Source: Roseomonas sp.
GTDB taxonomy: Bacteria > Pseudomonadota > Alphaproteobacteria > Acetobacterales > Acetobacteraceae
Direction: 5' to 3'
Assembly: GCA_020249265.1 (NCBI GenBank)
Contig: JADCGA010000007.1
Coordinates: forward strand, 1-48,011
DNA: 48,011 nucleotides
In this document: positions 34,721 through 43,880 of the stretch, in pieces
How the letters are laid out: each line of letters starts with the position of its first letter
Numbering within the stretch: the first letter of the stretch is position 1
Program-made: the position numbers and the translations under genes
Notes under the pieces: generated by a model
The model's input: the letters and a program-made list of their open reading frames with translations, nothing else
What the model was told of the DNA's origin: nothing
The model's database searches: none

Positions 34721-35457
34721 TGGAAAAGATCCTCCTGCGCGGGGCGGAGCAATTCGGCGGCGGGATTTTCCTCGCCGGACCAGGACAAACCGCGGAGCAA
34801 CACGGCCGGCTGACCCTCAGCACCCTGCCCCATCACCAAGCCCGCTGCGGCAGCGATTTCATCGGCAAAGCCCGTGATGCTGACCATCAAGGTACGACCA
34901 AACAAATCCGGCTGGCCACGCAAATCGCGCAGTGCCGGCAGCCCCGCCGCGCCAATCGCAACACCCACCGTGCCGCGCCGCCAGGCGCGCCCAAAACTAT
35001 CCGTGATCACCACCGGAAGGCCAAGCCGCGCAGAAAGCGCCGCCGCACTGCCATCGGGATCGCGCGGCAAAAGCAATGCGTGGCCATCTTCACCAACATT
35101 GGATTGGTCAATGCCAGCATTCGCCATGACAAAGCCAAGCCGATGCTTGACGATGATCAAATTGGGCCGGGCGCGTACCACGTGTTCTGATTCTGAAAGG
35201 ATCAATTCCACCAACCGCGCATCCTTGCCGGTTTGTTGCGCAAGTTCGTGCGCTGCTGCTGATGGCTGAACGGAGGCGAGTGCAACGCTCCGCCCTTCTG
35301 CCTTGCTCACGATTTTTTGCGCAATGGCCAGCACATCGCCGCCTTGCGATGCAAGATCGGCGCGCGCCAAGGACGCTGACAGCAACGCCGCAAGATCATC
35401 GCCCGCCTGCACCATGGGCAGGTCAGGCAGCGCAAAAAGCTGCAGGCTCGGCTTCAA
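34717..35457 (-). CDS. cofE: Coenzyme F420:L-glutamate ligase, single domain (CofE)
   Basis: A 246-residue ligase that adds the glutamate tail to F420-0. Family tracts are [54 protein letters not shown] and [22 protein letters not shown]. There is no C-terminal nitroreductase-like domain, unlike actinobacterial FbiB. The start is a TTG at 35457 that overlaps the fgd stop (TTGA); it restores the N-terminal strand [10 protein letters not shown], which the first ATG would cut off. The downstream overlap with cofD is four bases. Confidence 0.92.
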   Translation of the reverse strand: MKPSLQLFALPDLPMVQAGDDLAALLSASLARADLASQGGDVLAIAQKIVSKAEGRSVALASVQPSAAAHELAQQTGKDARLVELILSESEHVVRARPNLIIVKHRLGFVMANAGIDQSNVGEDGHALLLPRDPDGSAAALSARLGLPVVITDSFGRAWRRGTVGVAIGAAGLPALRDLRGQPDLFGRTLMVSITGFADEIAAAAGLVMGQGAEGQPAVLLRGLSWSGEENPAAELLRPAQEDLFQ

Positions 35458-36464
35458 GCGAAGCGGCGGCGCAGCAGTGGCAGCACCTGCTCCCCATACA
35501 ACCGCAGAAACCGCGTCTGATCTGGCCCGGGCGCATGAAACACCAAATGTCGGAAGCCGAGGCCTACATAGTATCCGATACGCTCCACATGTTCTTCCGG
35601 ATCGTTGGAGACAATCCAACGACTGGCGGCGCGCTCAAGCGGCAGCGCATCGGCCAGGCGCTCCATTTCCACCGGGTCTTCCACTGACATTTTTTCTTCT
35701 GGCGAAAGTGCCAATGCCGCCCAATGGCGCGTATCTTCCAAGGCGCGCTGCTTATCCGTGTCGAAGGAAACCTTCACTTCAATCATGCGATCATAATCGG
35801 GCTTCGGTGCTGCCGCCGCTTCCAGCCCCGCCACCATACTCGGCAGCAAGGTTTCGGTGTAAAGCTCGGGCTTCTTGCCGCTGGTACAGATAAAGCCATC
35901 ACCAGCGCGACCAGCATATTTCGCGACCATGGCGCCGGCAGCGGCGACATAGATCGGCACGGGAATTTCAGGCCGATCATAAATGGTGGCGTGTTCTGTG
36001 CGGTAATATTGGCCTTCGAAGCTCACGCGTTCTTCAGTCCAAAGCTTGCGCATCAATTGCACCGCTTCGCGCATACGGGCGAAACGTTCCTTGAATTCAG
36101 GCCAGGGCTGACCGGTGGAAGGCACTTCATTCAGCCCCTCACCCGTGCCGATGCCAAGAATGACGCGGCCAGGAAACATAGACCCCAAGGTGCCAAAAGC
36201 CTGCGCCACGATGGAAGGATGATAGCGAAAGGTTGGCGTCAGCACACTGGAGCCAATCACCATGCGCCGCGTGCGCGCGCCAAGCGCGCCAAGCCACACA
36301 AGCGAATTCGGTGCGTGCCCCCCCGTATGTTTCCAGGGCTGGAAGTGGTCCGAAATGAAGCAGCTATCGAAGCCCATCTCTTCGGCCAGCACGCCGAAAT
36401 CCAGCAATTGCGCCGGCGCGAATTGTTCGGCGGATGCCTTATAGCCAAGCTTCAACATGGCCAT
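35454..36464 (-). CDS. fgd: F420-dependent glucose-6-phosphate dehydrogenase
   Basis: A 336-residue protein strikingly like Mycobacterium tuberculosis FGD1, of equal length. The opening [29 protein letters not shown] (Asp39, His40, Trp44), GTGEGLNE (Glu109), [13 protein letters not shown] and the [12 protein letters not shown] tail match. Lys197, Lys258 and Arg282 stand where FGD1 has Lys198, Lys259 and Arg283, which bind the sugar phosphate. It oxidises glucose 6-phosphate and makes F420H2. The start at 36464 reproduces FGD1 numbering. It sits between an LLM gene and cofE with overlaps on both sides. Assignment is from remembered FGD1 residues. Confidence 0.9.
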   Translation of the reverse strand: MAMLKLGYKASAEQFAPAQLLDFGVLAEEMGFDSCFISDHFQPWKHTGGHAPNSLVWLGALGARTRRMVIGSSVLTPTFRYHPSIVAQAFGTLGSMFPGRVILGIGTGEGLNEVPSTGQPWPEFKERFARMREAVQLMRKLWTEERVSFEGQYYRTEHATIYDRPEIPVPIYVAAAGAMVAKYAGRAGDGFICTSGKKPELYTETLLPSMVAGLEAAAAPKPDYDRMIEVKVSFDTDKQRALEDTRHWAALALSPEEKMSVEDPVEMERLADALPLERAASRWIVSNDPEEHVERIGYYVGLGFRHLVFHAPGPDQTRFLRLYGEQVLPLLRRRFA

Positions 36465-37324
36465 CACGTATCCGCCAGCGCTGCAAGCATGGCGTCTCGA
36501 TGAGTGGTATCGCCATCATCCGTCACGGGCTGGATGCAGACATGCGTTGCACCAGCAGTGAAATGCGCGCGCAAGCCTGCCTTCACGCTGGCGGCATCAC
36601 CATGCAGTACCATGGCATCAATGAAGCGATCGCTGCCGCCATTGGCCAGTTCCGCTTCGGAAAAACCAAGCCGCAGCCAATTATTCACGTAATTCGGCAG
36701 CGCCATGTAGCGGGCAAGCTCTCGCCGCCCGAGCGCACGGGCGCGCACCGGATCGGTTTCAATACAAACCTTCTGTTCCACCGCCAGCACCTTGCCCGCG
36801 CCAAGAATGGCCGCAGCCTGCGCGGTGTGTTCCGGTGTTACGTTGTAAGGCACGGCGCCATCCGCCGCGATGCCGGAAAGGGCCAACATTTTCGGCCCAA
36901 GGGCTGCCAGCAGCACCGGGCCTTCCAGCGCATCACCACCCGCCTTGCGCAAGCCATCCAAATAGCCGCGCATGGCGGGGATGGGTCTTTCGTAGCGATG
37001 GCCTCGCAGGCCTTCCACCATCGGGATATGGCTGACACCAAGCCCAAGCGCAAAACGCCCTTCATGCAGCGCATTCAGCGTGGCGAGGCCCCTGCGCGCG
37101 GTGAAGGCATCACGCGCATAGATATTGGCAATCGAACTACCAATCACGAGCTTCTTGCTATTCGCCAACAGAAAGCCCGCCAGCGCCATGGATTCATAGC
37201 CGCGCGATTCCGGATACCAGAAGCTGCCATAGCCAAGGCCCTCCACGCGGTTCAGGAGGGCGCGCAAGGCTGCCGCATCCAGCCGATCCGTGGAACACCA
37301 AACGCCCAAACGACCGAATTGCAT
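36464..37324 (-). CDS. LLM-class F420-dependent oxidoreductase (MSMEG_4141-like family)
   Basis: A 286-residue luciferase-like protein. [40 protein letters not shown] and [19 protein letters not shown] are tracts of the family of probable F420 enzymes typified by MSMEG_4141 (recollection). [21 protein letters not shown] follows. It is the gene before fgd, with the stop and fgd start overlapping (ATGA-type TGATG). AAAGGA lies upstream of the ATG. Its place inside the biosynthetic operon makes it the best candidate for a main F420H2 consumer. The substrate is unknown. Confidence 0.87.
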   Translation of the reverse strand: MQFGRLGVWCSTDRLDAAALRALLNRVEGLGYGSFWYPESRGYESMALAGFLLANSKKLVIGSSIANIYARDAFTARRGLATLNALHEGRFALGLGVSHIPMVEGLRGHRYERPIPAMRGYLDGLRKAGGDALEGPVLLAALGPKMLALSGIAADGAVPYNVTPEHTAQAAAILGAGKVLAVEQKVCIETDPVRARALGRRELARYMALPNYVNNWLRLGFSEAELANGGSDRFIDAMVLHGDAASVKAGLRAHFTAGATHVCIQPVTDDGDTTHRDAMLAALADT

Positions 37325-37352
37325 GATTGTGATCCTTTTCCCCTAACGCGGG

Positions 37353-38213
37353 TTAGCCGTAGGTTTCATCAAGCGCCTGAAAGCGCGGCAGATCAACCAG
37401 GGCGCTGAAATCCGCATAGCTCATCATCGCGCTCGCCGCCTTGGCGGGGGTGCCATCGCGCTTGAGTATGGCCAGCGCATCAGCCATCGCCTTCGCCGCC
37501 GAAAAAAGCGCCGTCACCGCATAGAAAACGACAGCAAAACCCATTTGTTCAAGATCGCGCGCCGTAAGTGCGACGGTTTCATTACCATCCACAATGCTCA
37601 CCACCTTGGGGCCGGGCACCTGGCGCGCCACAATCTCAACCTCGGAGATTTTCTTGATTCCATCGACGAACACCAGATCCACACCAGCATCCTGATACAT
37701 CAGCGCGCGGCGCACCGCTTCTTCCGGGCCAATCGCCGGCATGGCATCCGTCCGGCCAATAATCAGCGGCCCATTCGCAGGGCGCGAAGCGATGGCGCAT
37801 TTCAGCCGCCGGACATTTTCTTCCGCCGGGATCAGCTTGATACCCGCCAATTGGCCGCAGCGCTTCGGCGCCACCTGGTCTTCCAGATGGATCGCCGCAA
37901 CGCCGGCCTGCGCATATTCTTCAACGGTGCGCGCGATATTGGCAGGGCCGCCATAGCCCGTATCAGCATCGGCAATGATCGGAATGCTCACCGCCCGCGC
38001 CATATCCCGCGCATGGGTGGTCATTTCCGTCTGCGTCAGCAACCCGATATCCGGCCGACCGAGCCGAGACGCCGTGGCGCCGAAGCCTGTCATGTAAATT
38101 GCCTCAAACCCCGCCTGTTCGATCAGCCGCGCGGTCAGGCTATCGGGCGCACCGGGGGCGGCGATGATGCCGCTGACCTTGAGGCGTTGACGCAGATGCT
38201 CCGCAGCATTCAT
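37353..38213 (-). CDS. Isocitrate lyase/PEP mutase family protein
   Basis: A 286-residue TIM barrel of the PEP mutase/isocitrate lyase superfamily. Landmarks are GAPDSLTARLIEQAGFEAIYMTG, IIADADTGYGG (metal Asp pair), HLEDQVAPKRCGQLAG (loop, with Gln where isocitrate lyases have His) and IGRTDAM. Members include oxaloacetate decarboxylases, methylisocitrate lyases and carboxyphosphonoenolpyruvate mutases. It lies 28 bases upstream of an F420 oxidoreductase gene in the same operon as the F420 genes, so a link to a C3 acid is possible but unproven. GGAGG precedes the ATG at 38213. Confidence 0.85.
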   Translation of the reverse strand: MNAAEHLRQRLKVSGIIAAPGAPDSLTARLIEQAGFEAIYMTGFGATASRLGRPDIGLLTQTEMTTHARDMARAVSIPIIADADTGYGGPANIARTVEEYAQAGVAAIHLEDQVAPKRCGQLAGIKLIPAEENVRRLKCAIASRPANGPLIIGRTDAMPAIGPEEAVRRALMYQDAGVDLVFVDGIKKISEVEIVARQVPGPKVVSIVDGNETVALTARDLEQMGFAVVFYAVTALFSAAKAMADALAILKRDGTPAKAASAMMSYADFSALVDLPRFQALDETYG

Positions 38214-38228
38214 GGCGCCCTCCACGAT

Positions 38229-39107
38229 CTAGATGTGTTGTTCCCAGGCCGCCGGTATCAGTTGATACCCGCTGCCGCGCGGCACCAGATGCGTGAAGCC
38301 CGGAAAATGCAAATGCATACCCGTGACCAAAAGCCTGTCAGTCGCCACCATGTCAAACACGCGCCGGCGCGTTGCTTCCGCAGCCTTGGTATCGGTATCG
38401 AATGCCATGCAAACTTCCGGGCGGGCAGTTTGCACTTCCGGCACATGGACAATATCGCCCCAGATCAGAAGCTGATCCTGGCCAGATGAAACCAAGTAGC
38501 CGGAATGCCCCGGCGTATGGCCATGGAGCGGCATGGCGGTGACACCCGGGAAGACCTCTCCCTTCTGGAAAAGCCGCCAGCGATCCTTGTAAGGCAGCAC
38601 CTGTTCGCGCCCCGCCTGGAAGAACAGCTTCTTCTCGCGGTCAGTGCCTTTGGCCATCGCGCCATCATCAAACCAATGCTTCGGTTCGTTTTCATGCATG
38701 ACCAATTCGGCGTTGGGGTAATGCGGCAGGCCAGTGGTCATTTCCGTGAGGCCAGCCGAATGATCCGGGTGCATATGCGTCAGCATCACCACTTCGATAT
38801 CGGCGGGATCAACGCCAAGCGCCTTGAGATTGGCCAGGATCTTGCCAGAACTTGGCTGCATGTAATTGCCGCAGCCAGTTTCAACCAAAGCTAGCCGCCC
38901 TGCCGACCAGATCAGGAAGGCATTCACCGCGGTGCGTCGTGCGGGCCGGAAATTTTCCGTCAGGATTTGGCGCGCCTCATCTTCGGTGATGTTACGCAGC
39001 ACCTCCAGATTGCCATCAAGGAAGCCATCGCTGATGGCGGTCACGATGATGTCACCAACGCGGCGATGGTAAACACCTGGAATTTGAATGGATGGCGCGT
39101 TTTTCAT
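38229..39107 (-). CDS. Metallo-beta-lactamase fold hydrolase
   Basis: A 292-residue MBL-fold protein with the zinc motif THMHPDHSAG (HxHxDH), GHTPGHSGYLV and the later His in VTGMHLHFPG. The opening GVYHRRVGDIIVTAISDGFLDG and VETGCGN fit the lactonase/hydrolase-like group. No signal peptide is visible if the start is 39107; an in-frame codon at 39164 would add residues without support. It is the first gene of the minus-strand F420 operon and is separated from the PEP-mutase-like gene by only 15 bases. The substrate is unknown. Confidence 0.83.
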   Translation of the reverse strand: MKNAPSIQIPGVYHRRVGDIIVTAISDGFLDGNLEVLRNITEDEARQILTENFRPARRTAVNAFLIWSAGRLALVETGCGNYMQPSSGKILANLKALGVDPADIEVVMLTHMHPDHSAGLTEMTTGLPHYPNAELVMHENEPKHWFDDGAMAKGTDREKKLFFQAGREQVLPYKDRWRLFQKGEVFPGVTAMPLHGHTPGHSGYLVSSGQDQLLIWGDIVHVPEVQTARPEVCMAFDTDTKAAEATRRRVFDMVATDRLLVTGMHLHFPGFTHLVPRGSGYQLIPAAWEQHI

Positions 39108-39270
39108 GAAAATAAAGTCCCCGTTGCCGATGCAGTCCAAAGCCGATGTCTGGCCTGAAATCAACCGATCATCTCTGCGGGGGAAAGCCTATGGAAAGGC
39201 GCGTCTTGTGGCAATATTCTGAGCCAGCCCGTGGGACATGGTAGCCAGGCCAGCACCTTGAACATGGAAT

Positions 39271-39346
39271 TGGTGAGCTCGGAGGGATTCGAACCCTCGA
39301 CCTACAGATTAAAAGTCCGTTGCTCTACCAGCTGAGCTACGAGCTC
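39271..39346 (-). tRNA. tRNA-Lys (anticodon TTT)
   Basis: A 76-base tRNA with the CCA end encoded. The acceptor stem GAGCTCG pairs with CGAGCTC, followed by discriminator A and CCA. The D arm contains AGCTCAGCTGGTAGAGC, the anticodon loop CTTTTAA places TTT at 39311-39313, and the T arm reads GGTTCGAATCC. It reads AAA and AAG lysine codons. Its 3' end faces the F420 operon side. No integrase or repeated 3' end is seen, so there is no sign of island integration. Confidence 0.98.
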
Positions 39347-39354
39347 CCAAGAAC

Positions 39355-39380
39355 GGCGGGCGCCTTAACACGGCGCCGCC
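39355..39380. terminator. Hairpin between the cyclophilin gene and tRNA-Lys
   Basis: GGCGCC (39359-39364), loop TTAACAC, GGCGCC (39372-39377), with the stem extendable by GGC/GCC pairs around a one-base bulge. It lies 20-45 bases downstream of the cyclophilin stop at 39400 (read on the minus strand) and just before the tRNA. It probably terminates the upstream minus-strand operon. No long T-run. Confidence 0.45.
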
Positions 39381-39399
39381 CATTCGCCAAACTCAGGCT

Positions 39400-39909
39400 T
39401 CAGGCGTTCTCCGCCGCCACCTTCATGCTGCGGATCCTATCCGGCCCCTGTACCATGCCGGAACCACCAGAACCGCGCTTGATCTTGTCCACCGCGTCCA
39501 TGCCGCCCGTCACTTCACCCCAGATGGTGTATTGGCCATCAAGGCTCGGGATGGGCGCGAACATGATGAAGAATTGGCTATTCGCGCTATCGGGGTTGCT
39601 GGTGCGTGCCATGCCGCAAACGCCACGCAGGAAGCGCGCGCGCGATGGTTCGCTGAATTCCGCGGGCAGATCCGGCAATTCGGAACCGCCGGTGCCCGTG
39701 CCGGTCGGGTCGCCGCCCTGGGCCATGAAGCCTTCAATCACGCGATGGAAGGGCACATTGTCGTAAAAGCCCTGCCGCGCGAGAGCCTTGATCCGTTCCA
39801 CATGCAAGGGCGCCAGATCGGGGCGCAGCTTGATGGTCACGGTGCCGTGCTCGATTTCCATGAGCAGGGTGTTTTCGCCATCCCCGGCAGGGGCTTCGGT
39901 TTCAGACAT
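39400..39909 (-). CDS. ppiB: Peptidyl-prolyl cis-trans isomerase, cyclophilin type (cytosolic)
   Basis: A 169-residue cyclophilin without a signal peptide. The catalytic Arg lies in FHRVIEGFMAQGGDPTGTGTGG, with FLRGVCGMARTSNPDSANSQFFIM and the substrate tracts SLDGQYTIWGEV. It speeds proline isomerisation in folding. It lies 25 bases downstream of an exported paralogue, the two sharing long identical blocks, so they arose by tandem duplication. The start at 39909 opens a charged N-terminus. Confidence 0.93.
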   Translation of the reverse strand: MSETEAPAGDGENTLLMEIEHGTVTIKLRPDLAPLHVERIKALARQGFYDNVPFHRVIEGFMAQGGDPTGTGTGGSELPDLPAEFSEPSRARFLRGVCGMARTSNPDSANSQFFIMFAPIPSLDGQYTIWGEVTGGMDAVDKIKRGSGGSGMVQGPDRIRSMKVAAENA

Positions 39910-39934
39910 CGCTTTTGGTCTTTCGGTTCGGGTC

Positions 39935-40486
39935 TCAACGAATATCAGCGGCCACGCGCATGCTGCGCAGCCGGTCCGGCCCGCGCACAATGCCGTTCGG
40001 CGGATCGCCGCGCTTGATCTTATCGACGGCATCCATGCCGGCGGTTACGCGGCCCCAGATGGTATACTGGCCATCAAGCGAAGGCGCTGGCGCGAACATG
40101 ATGAAGAATTGGCTATTGGCGCTATTGGGTTCGGAAGACCGCGCCATGCCGCAAACACCGCGCAGAAACCGCGCCTGCGACGGCGCGCTAAACTCCGCAG
40201 CCAGATTGGGCAGGGGCGAACCGCCCGTTCCGGTGCCGGTGGGGTCACCACCCTGCGCCATGAAGCCCTCAATCACGCGGTGGAATACCGTATTGTCGTA
40301 GAAACCACGCCGGGCCAGCACCTTGATGCGCTCCACATGGCGGGGCGCCAATTCCGGCAGCAATTGGATAGTGACGCGCCCATCCTTCAATTCCAGGAAC
40401 AGCGTATTTTCCGGATCATTCGCCTGCGCCAGGGCTGGGGCGGCCAAGGCGCCCATACCGGCGGCAAGGATAAGGCGGCGATGCAT
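39935..40486 (-). CDS. Peptidyl-prolyl cis-trans isomerase, cyclophilin type (exported)
   Basis: A 183-residue cyclophilin whose first 20 residues (HRRLILAAGMGALAAPALAQ) form a signal peptide, so it acts in the periplasm. The core has FHRVIEGFMAQGGDPTGTGTGG and SANSQFFIMFAPAPSLDGQYTIWGRV, nearly identical to the cytosolic neighbour. It is transcribed just after coaD on the minus strand (15-base gap) and before the cytosolic copy. Confidence 0.93.
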   Translation of the reverse strand: MHRRLILAAGMGALAAPALAQANDPENTLFLELKDGRVTIQLLPELAPRHVERIKVLARRGFYDNTVFHRVIEGFMAQGGDPTGTGTGGSPLPNLAAEFSAPSQARFLRGVCGMARSSEPNSANSQFFIMFAPAPSLDGQYTIWGRVTAGMDAVDKIKRGDPPNGIVRGPDRLRSMRVAADIR

Positions 40487-40501
40487 GGATTCTTCCTTTC
40501 C

Positions 40502-41008
40502 TCAGGCGCCGGCTTTAACGCGCGCCATGGTGCGTTCCAGAGTCAATTTCGGCACAAAGCTGCTGATATCACCGCCCAGCTTGGCGATTTCCTTGACCAG
40601 CCGCGATGCGATGAATTGATTTGTCTCAGACGCCATCAGAAACACGGTTTCGATTTCATGATCCAGGCGGCGGTTCATGCCGGTCATCTGGAATTCGTAA
40701 TCGAAATCCGTCACCGCGCGCAGCCCGCGTATAATCATGCAAGCGCCGATTTCGCGGGCGAAACCCACCAACAAACCTTCAAAAGGGCGCACTTCAATCA
40801 CGGTGCCGGTGCGCGCCGCAATCGGCGCTACTTCCGCCTGCACCAATTCGACGCGTTCCGCCAATTCAAACAGCGGCCCCTTGCCGATATTGATGGCAAC
40901 ACCAATCACCAAGCGATCCACCAGCCGCGCGGCGCGGCTGATAATGTCCAGATGCCCATTGGTCACCGGATCAAATGTGCCCGGATAAAGCGCGATCCGT
41001 TCAGCCAT
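40502..41008 (-). CDS. coaD: Phosphopantetheine adenylyltransferase
   Basis: A 168-residue nucleotidyltransferase that makes dephospho-CoA from 4'-phosphopantetheine and ATP. Motifs are [17 protein letters not shown] (with the TxGH-type HxGH site as NGHLD), [26 protein letters not shown] and SSFVPKL-like end. Length is normal. AGGAGA six bases before the ATG at 41008 picks this start over one two codons upstream. It begins inside the gyrA stop region, so it is translationally linked to gyrA. Confidence 0.95.
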   Translation of the reverse strand: MAERIALYPGTFDPVTNGHLDIISRAARLVDRLVIGVAINIGKGPLFELAERVELVQAEVAPIAARTGTVIEVRPFEGLLVGFAREIGACMIIRGLRAVTDFDYEFQMTGMNRRLDHEIETVFLMASETNQFIASRLVKEIAKLGGDISSFVPKLTLERTMARVKAGA

Positions 41009-43751
41009 TGCCATTCTCCTCCGGCGCGGGGGCGGCTTCTTCATCGCCACCTTCATCAGCGACCGGGAAACAGGAAATCACACGCTCACCTTCCGCAGGG
41101 CGCATCAAGGTCACCCCCATCGCCATGCGGCCGGTCAGGCGCACATCATCCGCCTTCAGCCGGATCAATTGCCCGCCATTGGTCACCAGCATGATGTCAT
41201 CGCCGGGGCGCGCCGGGAAGGTGGCCACCACTTCGCGACCGGTGCGCGCACTCAACACAATGCCGGCAATGCCCTGGCCGCCACGGCCCGTGACGCGATA
41301 TTCATGCGCGGAAGAACGCTTACCAAAGCCGCCATCCGTCACCGTCAGCAGAATTTCCTCGGCTTCCGCCAGCGCGTCAAAGCGTTCCGGCGTCAGCGTG
41401 ATTTCAGCAACCGCTTCTTCAGCCTCTGCCACCACGGGCGCTTCCGCTTCATCATCGGGCGAGCGCCTGCGCTGCGCCGCCGCCTTCAGATAGGCCGCGC
41501 GTTCTTCCGTGGTTGCTTCAACATGGCGCAGCACGGAAAGCGCAATCACCGCATCGCCCTGCGCGAGCTTAATGCCACGCACGCCGGTGGAATCGCGCCC
41601 GGCAAAAACGCGCAGCGTATCCGCATCGGCGGTGAAGCGGATACATTTGCCGCCGCGTGTCGCCAGCATCACATCATCGCCTTCGCGGCAGGTGGAAACG
41701 CCAACCAAGCTATCGCCTTCATCCAACTTCATGGCGATCAGGCCAACCGAGCGCACATTCTTAAAGTCAGACAGCCGATTGCGCCGCACATTGCCCTGCA
41801 CAGTCGCGAAAACCAGGTGCAGCCCTTCCCACAGATCCTCATCCATCGGCAGCGGCAGAATGGCGGTCACACCCTCGCCTTCCTGCAATTGCAGCACCTG
41901 GCGCAAGGAACGCCCACGCCCCTGCGGTCCCGCTTCCGGCAATTGCCAAACTTTTTCACGGAAGGCGATGCCGCGATCAGTGAAGAACAGCACCCATTGA
42001 TGGGTATGCGCGACGAAAGAACGGATAATCACATCATCTTCGCGCGTCGCGGCGGCACTGCGGCCCTTGCCGCCACGACCCTGGGCGCGGAAGGTTTCCA
42101 AAGGCGTGCGCTTCACATAGCCATCACGCGTCAGCGTCACCACCATGGTGCCAGGTTCGATCAAGCTTTCATCATCCACATCGGCGATGCCATCCATGAT
42201 CTCGGTCAGGCGAGGGGATGCAATCTGAGCGCGAATTTCGCGCAATTCCTGATCCATCACTTCAAGCCGGCGCGGGCGGCTCGCTAGGATTTCCAACAAC
42301 TCACGAATACGCCCGCCAACTTCGCCGAGTTCAGCGACGATCTTCTCACGCTCCAGCCCGGTCAGGCGTTGCAGCCGCAATTCCAGAATGCCGCGCGCCT
42401 GTTCTTCGGTGAGCCGTACCGTGCCTTCCGGCGTCACGGCATTGCGATAATCATCCACCAGCGCCAGCAGCACGCCCACATCGCCCGCCGGCCAATCGCG
42501 GTTCATCAAGGCAGCACGCGCGGTCGGCGCATCGGCGCTTTCGCGAATAACGCGAATGATCTCATCCAGATTGGCGACCGCAATCGCCAAGCCAATCAGC
42601 AAATGCCCGCGTTCCCGCGCCTTCGCCAAGCGGTGGCGAGACCGGCGCAGAATCACCTCCTCACGGAAGGCGATGAAGGCCATCAGCGCGTCCTTGAGCC
42701 CCATCTGCTGCGGCCTGCCTTCATGCAAGGCCACGAAATTCACCGGGAAGGAGGTCTGCAACTGCGTCATGCGGTAAAGCTGGTTCAGCACCACTTCCGC
42801 TGTCGCATCGCGCTTCAATTCAATGACGATGCGCATCCCCGAACGGTCGCTTTCGTCGCGCAGATCCGAAATGCCTTCCACCGCCTTGGCACGCACCAAT
42901 TCGGCAATTTTCTCAAGCAGCGTGGACTTATTGACCTGATAGGGAATTTCCGTAACCGCAATCAACTGGCGATTACCGCGCAATTCCTCAATTTCCGCCC
43001 GCGCGCGTAGCGGGATTGAACCACGGCCTGTTTCGAACGCGGAACGGATGCCGGAACGCCCCAGAATCATCGCCCCGGTCGGAAAATCCGGCCCCGGCAC
43101 GATCTTCATCAACTCTTCCAGCGTCAGCGCCGGATCGGCAATCAGCGCGAGCGTCGCATCCAGAATTTCAGTTGGGTTATGCGGCGGGATATTGGTGGCC
43201 ATCCCAACCGCAATGCCGCCCGCGCCATTGATCAGCAGATTGGGAAAGGCCGCCGGCAGAACGCGCGGTTCATCCACGCTTTCATCGTAATTCGGCTGGA
43301 AATCCACTGTGTCTTCGTCAATACCGGCCAGCAATGCGCCAGCGGCGGGGGCAAGCCGCGCTTCGGTGTAGCGCATCGCCGCCGGCGGGTCGCCATCAAC
43401 CGAACCGAAATTCCCCTGCCCATCAATCAGCGGCAGGCGCATGGAAAAGGGCTGCGCCATACGCACCAGCGCATCATAAATCGAAGCATCGCCATGCGGA
43501 TGGTATTTACCCATCACATCACCAACCACGCGCGCCGATTTGCGATAGGGCTTTTCTGCCGTGTAGCCAGCTTCCTGCATGGCAAACAGGATGCGCCGAT
43601 GCACCGGCTTCAACCCATCGCGCACATCGGGCAGTGCCCGCGCCACGATCACGCTCATCGCGTAATCGAGGTAGGAACGGCGCATTTCCTCCTCAAGCGC
43701 GACCGGGGTCGTATCCTGCGGGGGTTGGCCGGGGTTCTGGGTGTCGCTCAC
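41001..43751 (-). CDS. gyrA: DNA gyrase subunit A
   Basis: A 916-residue type IIA topoisomerase subunit that introduces negative supercoils with GyrB. The catalytic tyrosine is Tyr128 in [10 protein letters not shown]. The quinolone region [10 protein letters not shown] has Ala89 at the Escherichia coli Ser83 position and Asp93 at Asp87. The GyrA-box reads AQGRGGKG. The C-terminal domain carries a charged insert ([15 protein letters not shown], about 754-768). The start is a GTG. It leads the minus-strand run gyrA-coaD-two cyclophilins. Confidence 0.96.
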   Translation of the reverse strand: MSDTQNPGQPPQDTTPVALEEEMRRSYLDYAMSVIVARALPDVRDGLKPVHRRILFAMQEAGYTAEKPYRKSARVVGDVMGKYHPHGDASIYDALVRMAQPFSMRLPLIDGQGNFGSVDGDPPAAMRYTEARLAPAAGALLAGIDEDTVDFQPNYDESVDEPRVLPAAFPNLLINGAGGIAVGMATNIPPHNPTEILDATLALIADPALTLEELMKIVPGPDFPTGAMILGRSGIRSAFETGRGSIPLRARAEIEELRGNRQLIAVTEIPYQVNKSTLLEKIAELVRAKAVEGISDLRDESDRSGMRIVIELKRDATAEVVLNQLYRMTQLQTSFPVNFVALHEGRPQQMGLKDALMAFIAFREEVILRRSRHRLAKARERGHLLIGLAIAVANLDEIIRVIRESADAPTARAALMNRDWPAGDVGVLLALVDDYRNAVTPEGTVRLTEEQARGILELRLQRLTGLEREKIVAELGEVGGRIRELLEILASRPRRLEVMDQELREIRAQIASPRLTEIMDGIADVDDESLIEPGTMVVTLTRDGYVKRTPLETFRAQGRGGKGRSAAATREDDVIIRSFVAHTHQWVLFFTDRGIAFREKVWQLPEAGPQGRGRSLRQVLQLQEGEGVTAILPLPMDEDLWEGLHLVFATVQGNVRRNRLSDFKNVRSVGLIAMKLDEGDSLVGVSTCREGDDVMLATRGGKCIRFTADADTLRVFAGRDSTGVRGIKLAQGDAVIALSVLRHVEATTEERAAYLKAAAQRRRSPDDEAEAPVVAEAEEAVAEITLTPERFDALAEAEEILLTVTDGGFGKRSSAHEYRVTGRGGQGIAGIVLSARTGREVVATFPARPGDDIMLVTNGGQLIRLKADDVRLTGRMAMGVTLMRPAEGERVISCFPVADEGGDEEAAPAPEENGNG

Positions 43752-43806
43752 GCTTGAAAACCGATTCTAAAGACTGCGATTCCTGAGGGGTCACAGGGAG
43801 AAAACG

Positions 43807-43836
43807 TCATAGGCACCGTCGGGCGCGCCGCGTCAA
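43807..43836 (-). promoter_or_regulatory. Candidate gyrA promoter
   Basis: On the minus strand TTGACG (43836-43831), an 18-base spacer, then CTATGA (43812-43807), 55 bases before the gyrA GTG. This fits a sigma-70-type promoter loosely. The 129-base gap between ssb and gyrA holds nothing else I recognise. Confidence 0.3.
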
Positions 43837-43880
43837 CCACCGCCGCGCCTGAACGGCAAGCCTAACGTCAAGTCATTGAT

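Noticed and set aside
36464-37324. Second FGD copy
   Set aside because: It lacks the YKASAEQF and SDHFQPW tracts and the phosphate-site residues and is 50 residues shorter.
39271-39346. tRNA-Lys as an island attachment site
   Set aside because: No integrase gene and no repeat of the tRNA 3' end is visible in the window, and core genes lie on both sides.
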